A stretch of 64,000 bases of DNA. It comes from Phaeovulum sp. Lineage in GTDB: Bacteria > Pseudomonadota > Alphaproteobacteria > Rhodobacterales > Rhodobacteraceae. A program made the position numbers and the translations under genes. Location: NCBI RefSeq assembly GCF_030684035.1, contig NZ_JAUXPI010000047.1:80842-144841 (forward strand), read 5' to 3'. The notes below the pieces were generated by a model. It saw only the letters and a list, made by a program, of their open reading frames with translations. It was not told where the DNA came from and made no database searches. Positions 60,604 to 64,000 of this stretch are shown piece after piece; position 1 is the first letter of the stretch; every line of letters starts with the position of its first letter.

Positions 60604-60648
60604 TGGAGGCGGGTACCGGAATCGAACCGGTCTTCACGGATTTGCAAT
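60604..60648 (-). tRNA. tRNA-Cys(GCA) 3' fragment, probable attachment site
   Basis: On the minus strand this reads from the anticodon loop (GCA at 60645-60643) through the 3' anticodon stem ATCCG, a five-base variable loop, T-stem ACCGG, loop TTCGATT, CCGGT, acceptor strand ACCCGCC, U73 and CCA. U73 and GCA fit tRNA-Cys. The 5' half is missing: no GGCGGGT strand or D-arm lies to its right. A tRNA cut in the anticodon loop is the usual footprint left by a tyrosine-recombinase island. Confidence 0.75.
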
Positions 60649-60698
60649 TCATACGAAATCGTGTGGAACCAAGGTTCTGGGGGCAGTTTGGCCGTGAA

Positions 60699-60907
60699 CA
60701 TATAGCGAACATAGAGCGCCCATGAACACCAATTTCTTGCGAAAACTCTGCATTATGCGCAGGCAAAATGTAGCGCCAATGGCGCGAAATCTAGTCGCGA
60801 TGAAGAAATACAATAGCTTTATTATCAGCCATATGGCAAGAAATCGTGCTCAAAAATATTGCGCAGAATTTGAAATTTTTGGCGCAATAACTGCGCAAAT
60901 TGCTTAA
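60699..60907. repeat. AT-rich segment with TGCGCA-type repeats
   Basis: This stretch is clearly more AT-rich than the rest. GAACATATAGCG and GAACATAGAGCG form a tandem near 60699-60721. TATTGCGC (60857-60864) and GCGCAATA (60882-60889) form an inverted repeat, and more TGCGCA copies surround it. A 61-codon frame at 60722-60907 is too weak to call as a gene. It may be a regulatory or recombination region of an integrated element. Confidence 0.45.
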
Positions 60908-61040
60908 CTATTTCCTGTCGAACCAACGACCTCATGACACGAGACGTGGGCACGGTCGGGCACCGTCGGCCCAGCGAAGAATCGAAGCGTCAGGCGATCT
61001 GAAAAATTGCATCATCAGATAAAAGACGCTCGCCGCGGCG

Positions 61041-62180
61041 TCAGCGCACCCGTGCTTTGGCACGTCTTTCGGACTTCGAAACCTGGCGGTTCTTGCGGTG
61101 CGCGCGGGCGTATTTGCGGAAGTAGCGAAGGCCGAGCGCATAGGCGCCAACGAATACCGCAGCGAACAAGACCACCGCAGCGGCGGCGGCAGCGGGCCGG
61201 TCCCATAGCCATACCCCAGCCGTGACCGGGATGCCGATGAAAAACAGGAGTGCGATCGCGGCAAGCGGGTTTGCGATGTGGCGCCGACCGCGCCCGACAA
61301 TGGCAATCTCGATACCGCGCATCACCAGTTGGTGGAAATGCATCTGGTCCGGTTGCCCGAGGTGCTTGCCAGAACGGCTGCGCCGATAAATGGCAAAGAG
61401 CGTGTCGCAAATCGGCCAGAAGAACACCAGCACGATCGCCCATGGCGTGACCTCAGCCGACCGCGCCACCACAACGATCGCCGTCCAGACCAGGGCATGG
61501 CCCATCGAGTAGGCCCCGGCATCGCCCAGAAAGATCTTGCCGAAGGGGAAGTTGAGCACCAGAAAGCCGAGGATTGCAGGCACCAGGGCAAAGGCGACAT
61601 TGGCCAGCCCGGGGTCACCCGCCTGCAACGCGATGCCGCCAAGCCCGAGCGCCACAAGGATGCCGGTGGCGGCGGCCAAACCGTTCAGGCCATCGATCAG
61701 GTTGAATGCGTTGCATATACCCGCCGACGCGATGACCGTGAAGGCGATGGCAAGCGGGGCTAGTTCGAACAGGTGGTCAACGACCGGAACATCAACTCGG
61801 TCAACCCAGATCTGTAGCATCAGCACCGCGAGGGTGGCCGAGGCCATGGCCGCGAACAGCCTGCGGCTTGCTGAAACACCAAACCCAAGGTCCTCGGCCA
61901 GCCCGGCGAAGAAGATCGGCAAGAGCGAAAGCGCCAGCATGCCGAAGGTCGGGCGCAGTGGCTCGGGTGGGATCCAGATGAATGCCAACAGGACCGCCGC
62001 GACAACCCCAATGCCGCCGACCCGCGGCGTCGGGGCGGTATGGGCCGACTGAACTGCGTCGCCATCATGGGCACGCGAACTTCGGTGCAGGTGCAGGCGC
62101 TTTGTTGCCACCAGCGCGCCGCAGATGAGGAACGATATCAAGAAAAGCACACCCGCGGGCGCACTCGTAAGGAATAGCAT
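61041..62180 (-). CDS. Undecaprenyl-phosphate sugar-1-phosphate transferase (WecA/WbpL-like)
   Basis: A 379-residue integral membrane enzyme with about ten hydrophobic helices. It has NAFNLIDGLNGLA, the FLGDAGAYSMG motif with the catalytic aspartates, and DQMHFHQLVMRG, the HxH-type loop of WecA/WbpL/MraY-family enzymes. It starts a glycan by transferring a sugar-1-phosphate to undecaprenyl phosphate. ATG 62180 gives a full-length product. It is therefore an initiator for a Wzx/Wzy- or ABC-type surface polysaccharide separate from the capsule at 1-28 kb. The sugar cannot be deduced. Confidence 0.87.
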   Translation of the reverse strand: MLFLTSAPAGVLFLISFLICGALVATKRLHLHRSSRAHDGDAVQSAHTAPTPRVGGIGVVAAVLLAFIWIPPEPLRPTFGMLALSLLPIFFAGLAEDLGFGVSASRRLFAAMASATLAVLMLQIWVDRVDVPVVDHLFELAPLAIAFTVIASAGICNAFNLIDGLNGLAAATGILVALGLGGIALQAGDPGLANVAFALVPAILGFLVLNFPFGKIFLGDAGAYSMGHALVWTAIVVVARSAEVTPWAIVLVFFWPICDTLFAIYRRSRSGKHLGQPDQMHFHQLVMRGIEIAIVGRGRRHIANPLAAIALLFFIGIPVTAGVWLWDRPAAAAAAVVLFAAVFVGAYALGLRYFRKYARAHRKNRQVSKSERRAKARVR

Positions 62181-62533
62181 AATACATACCTGAACGCTTA
62201 ACTGCCCTCGGCGTAGCGCATCGGTGGCCCGAAGGAAATGTTAACAAAACGTTCATGAGACTGATCGTTCTGCCGTTCGCCGCGGCCGGACCCGAGTCTC
62301 GATGCGCGCGCATCCTGGCGCGCTGTCAAGCGCATTGCTTTTCCAGCACAATTTTACCAGATGATTCATTTCAACCACCAGCGGCAATGGGGTGCGCAGG
62401 TGTTGCAAGATATCCATTGGCAAGCGGTTTTTTGCTGAGACCAGGAGCCTGTCGATTCGGACAGCTTGTCGGCGCAGCATCAGCCCGAAACGGAAGGCGC
62501 AGAACCGGGCGGGAACGAATCGTAAATGCCGCA
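62181..62533. other. Leader region between the sugar-phosphate transferase and the RfaH-like gene
   Basis: This 353-base gap lacks a supportable gene. It is uneven in composition, with AT-rich patches near 62235-62260 and 62340-62370. It must hold the promoter of the transferase. Long leaders upstream of polysaccharide genes are where RfaH-type antiterminators usually act, but no ops element was matched. Confidence 0.35.
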
Positions 62534-63058
62534 TCACCGCGCGCGCAGCCCCTCCACGGGCACCGCCACCCGCGCCGTTTGCCCCATGCACTCAAGCAGC
62601 ACCCAGACCCGGCGGTCGGGGGCCATGGCTTCGACGGTGGCGACGAAATCGGCGAAGGGGCCGCCGATCAACTGCACCTCGGTGCCGGGCGCGAACACCT
62701 TCGGCGGCAACAGGCGCGCCGCGTCGTCGCAGCGCGCGATCAGGCCGGAAACGATGGCCAGCGGCACTTCGGCGGGGACAGCAGTGGAGAAACTGACCAG
62801 CCGCGAGACGCCGTAGGTGCCGTTGATCGCCCGCCAGGGGGCGGTTTCGGGGGCAAAACCGACGAACAGATAGCCCGGGAACAGCGGCCGTTGCTCGGCG
62901 ATGGTCCGCCCCATGCGGCGCACCGTCTGCGCCAGCGTCGGGGCAAAGACCGCGAACCCCTGCCGGCGCAGGTTGCGCTCGGCAATCTGGAAGGCGTTCG
63001 GCTTGATCTGCGCCAGATACCAGCGCCGCGCGGGATCGTCTGTCATCTGCGCACTCAT
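62534..63058 (-). CDS. NusG/RfaH-like transcription antiterminator
   Basis: A 174-residue protein. The N-terminal NGN domain has WYLAQIKPNAFQIAERNLRRQ and PLFPGYLFVGF, typical of NusG/RfaH. The C-terminal region (about 115-170) is a KOW-like beta barrel, FAPGTEVQLIGGPFADFVATVEA. It is the specialised type that helps RNA polymerase through long polysaccharide operons. ATG 63058 is chosen to start at MSAQMTDDPARRWYLAQ; upstream sequence is non-homologous. It is divergent from the MarR-type regulator. Confidence 0.85.
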   Translation of the reverse strand: MSAQMTDDPARRWYLAQIKPNAFQIAERNLRRQGFAVFAPTLAQTVRRMGRTIAEQRPLFPGYLFVGFAPETAPWRAINGTYGVSRLVSFSTAVPAEVPLAIVSGLIARCDDAARLLPPKVFAPGTEVQLIGGPFADFVATVEAMAPDRRVWVLLECMGQTARVAVPVEGLRAR

Positions 63059-63374
63059 ATCCGGTCCACCGCTGCGTAGGTCACGCGCCACCCTAGCACC
63101 CGCGGCGGCGGCGTTTAAGCCCTTTCCGGTCCGCGCGCGCGATGGTGTTTTTCGCCAAGGCCGCGACCCGATCCCCGGCAGCCCACATATGTCGGGCGAT
63201 TTTGCCGCAATCGCCATACCGGGCCTTGCGCGGACCTGTCCAAAAGGTTAACCGATCAGCGATGATCTTGAGCGCGAAATTGTGTGCTCTGGTGGGTGGT
63301 GCCAGTTTCGGGTGTTTGCGGGCAGCGAGCTTCCGTGCGGTAGCCTGCGCCGCGCCAGCCGGATGCTGCCCGCG
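63059..63374. promoter_or_regulatory. Divergent region between the RfaH-like and MarR-type genes
   Basis: A 316-base gap that must contain promoters for both regulators. No gene or clear -35/-10 pair is supported. The MarR-type protein could bind here and control both. Confidence 0.35.
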
Positions 63375-63740
63375 ATGACCCCCTCCAACCCCGATTTTCA
63401 CGAAGACCTGCGCTTTCGGGTGCTGCGCCTCTTGCAGGAAAACCCCGAACTGAGCCAGCGCGAGATTTCGGCTGCCTTGGGTGTCAGCTTCGGCGGCGTC
63501 AACTACTGCCTGCACGCGCTGGCCGAAAAAGGCATGATCAAGGTCCGCAACTTCCGCGCCTCGAACAACAAGCTGCGCTACGCCTACGTGCTCACACCAC
63601 AGGGCCTGGCCGAGAAGGCCGCGCTGACCGGGCGCTTCCTGCGCCGCAAGATGGCGGAATACGAGGCGCTCAAGGCCGAGATCGAGGCGGTGCGTTCCGA
63701 GGCTGGCGATGCTTTGGGCGAACCGGGGCCTGCCGAATGA
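63375..63740 (+). CDS. EPS-associated MarR-type regulator
   Basis: A 121-residue winged-helix protein. The HTH is in LLQENPELSQREISAALGVSFGGVNYCLHALAEKG, followed by RNFRASNNKLRYAYVLTPQGLAEKA and a C-terminal helix RRKMAEYEALKAEIEAVRSE. This is the pattern of the small EPS-associated MarR family found beside exopolysaccharide clusters. ATG 63375 or 63363 could be the start; neither has a strong ribosome-binding site. It is divergent from the RfaH-like gene and may regulate the neighbouring polysaccharide locus. Confidence 0.8.
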   Translation: MTPSNPDFHEDLRFRVLRLLQENPELSQREISAALGVSFGGVNYCLHALAEKGMIKVRNFRASNNKLRYAYVLTPQGLAEKAALTGRFLRRKMAEYEALKAEIEAVRSEAGDALGEPGPAE

Positions 63741-63907
63741 CGCGAATTGTGGGCGGACGGGGCCACCCAGCGCATGGCAGCCTTGCGCAGTATCTGCGCG
63801 GGCAGGAAGCCGTAGAAGGCGGGGTTCGATGCCTGGGAGAGCGTGGGGAGAGGGTAAGCGTTATGGGGCGTTTGGGGATCGTGTCCCACAGCGTGGTGTA
63901 GCTGGCC
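63741..63907. other. Region after the MarR-type gene with possible decayed coding sequence
   Basis: No intact gene. On the minus strand two protein-like stretches in different frames can be read, SNPAFYGFLPAQILRKAAMR and MAAIFMASYTTLWDTIP (the latter reaching about 63930). They could be remnants of a broken gene, but no family was recognised. Confidence 0.25.
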
Positions 63908-64000
63908 ATGAAGATCGCCGCCATTTCGGGCGTCGGCCTGCTTGATCAGCGCGCCACGACGGGCAGGCTGATCATTGGATCATCGCTTAATGGCGCCATG
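63908..64000 (+). CDS. Partial open frame at the window edge, unknown
   Basis: ATG 63908 opens a frame of 31 codons that runs off the window (MKIAAISGVGLLDQRATTGR at the start). The beginning looks like a Rossmann strand-loop, but the glycine pattern does not continue as in UDP-glucose dehydrogenases. No ribosome-binding site is clear. It may be a real gene start or chance. Confidence 0.25.
   Translation, partial: MKIAAISGVGLLDQRATTGRLIIGSSLNGAM

Noticed and set aside
60722..60907. A 61-codon frame in the AT-rich segment
   Set aside because: Too short and featureless; the repeats explain the sequence better.

Overview
The window is high-GC, tightly packed chromosomal DNA from an alphaproteobacterium. 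It is most likely a member of the Rhodobacterales (Paracoccaceae/Roseobacter group). This is judged from the rpsF-rpsR-rplI, ftsY, xseA/purD and fabD-fabG-acpP/fabF-mltG blocks, and from a short intergenic hairpin repeat ending in GGRTATTTG that occurs three times. No species can be named from the sequence alone.

Positions 1-28.1 kb form a capsule (K-antigen-like) locus. It holds ABC-dependent export genes (partial kpsS, kpsM, kpsT, a kpsE-like gene and a KpsD/Wza-like lipoprotein). It holds nucleotide-sugar genes for UDP-galactofuranose (glf), dTDP-rhamnose (rmlABCD) and GDP-mannose (manC). It also has a GlfT2-like galactofuranosyltransferase, a GT4 glycosyltransferase, a sulfotransferase-like protein and an unusual HAD-domain protein. 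At its centre is a complete single-module reducing polyketide synthase (KS-AT-DH-degenerate MT-ER-KR-ACP, no thioesterase). Its stop overlaps the start of a PLP-dependent alpha-oxoamine synthase, and a ketosphinganine-reductase-like SDR lies nearby. This matches the logic of the Sinorhizobium rkpA/rkpG/rkpH genes and suggests a dedicated sphingoid-type lipid, here co-transcribed with galactofuranose genes.

Positions 28.3-47.2 kb are mostly housekeeping: ribosomal proteins S6, S18 and L9, septation protein YciB, an EamA transporter, ftsY, a lysoplasmalogenase-like membrane protein, an AlkB-type hydroxylase, xseA, purD, and the fatty-acid genes fabD-fabG-acpP and fabF-mltG. The fatty-acid genes lie in two opposed blocks, with a lytic transglycosylase and an arsenic operon (arsR-acr3-arsC) between them.

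Positions 47.3-53.8 kb carry six genes on the minus strand: a c-type cytochrome, a Tat-exported FAD dehydrogenase, an unknown beta-rich protein without a signal peptide, two more paralogous c-type cytochromes and a CueO-type multicopper oxidase. Two 12-base direct repeats at 22-base spacing lie upstream. This looks like a periplasmic electron-transfer system of unknown substrate and is the strongest candidate for an undescribed system. A roughly 0.95 kb gene-poor gap follows. Next come a polyamine-type ABC importer and an amidase in one operon (54.8-60.1 kb).

At 60.6 kb there is a 3' fragment of a tRNA-Cys gene cut at the anticodon loop, followed by AT-rich repeat-containing DNA. This is the expected signature of one end of an integrated island extending to the right. 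To its right lie an undecaprenyl-phosphate sugar-1-phosphate transferase, an RfaH/NusG-like antiterminator and an EPS-type MarR regulator, which suggests the edge of a second polysaccharide locus. No CRISPR array, rRNA, complete tRNA or intact insertion sequence was seen.
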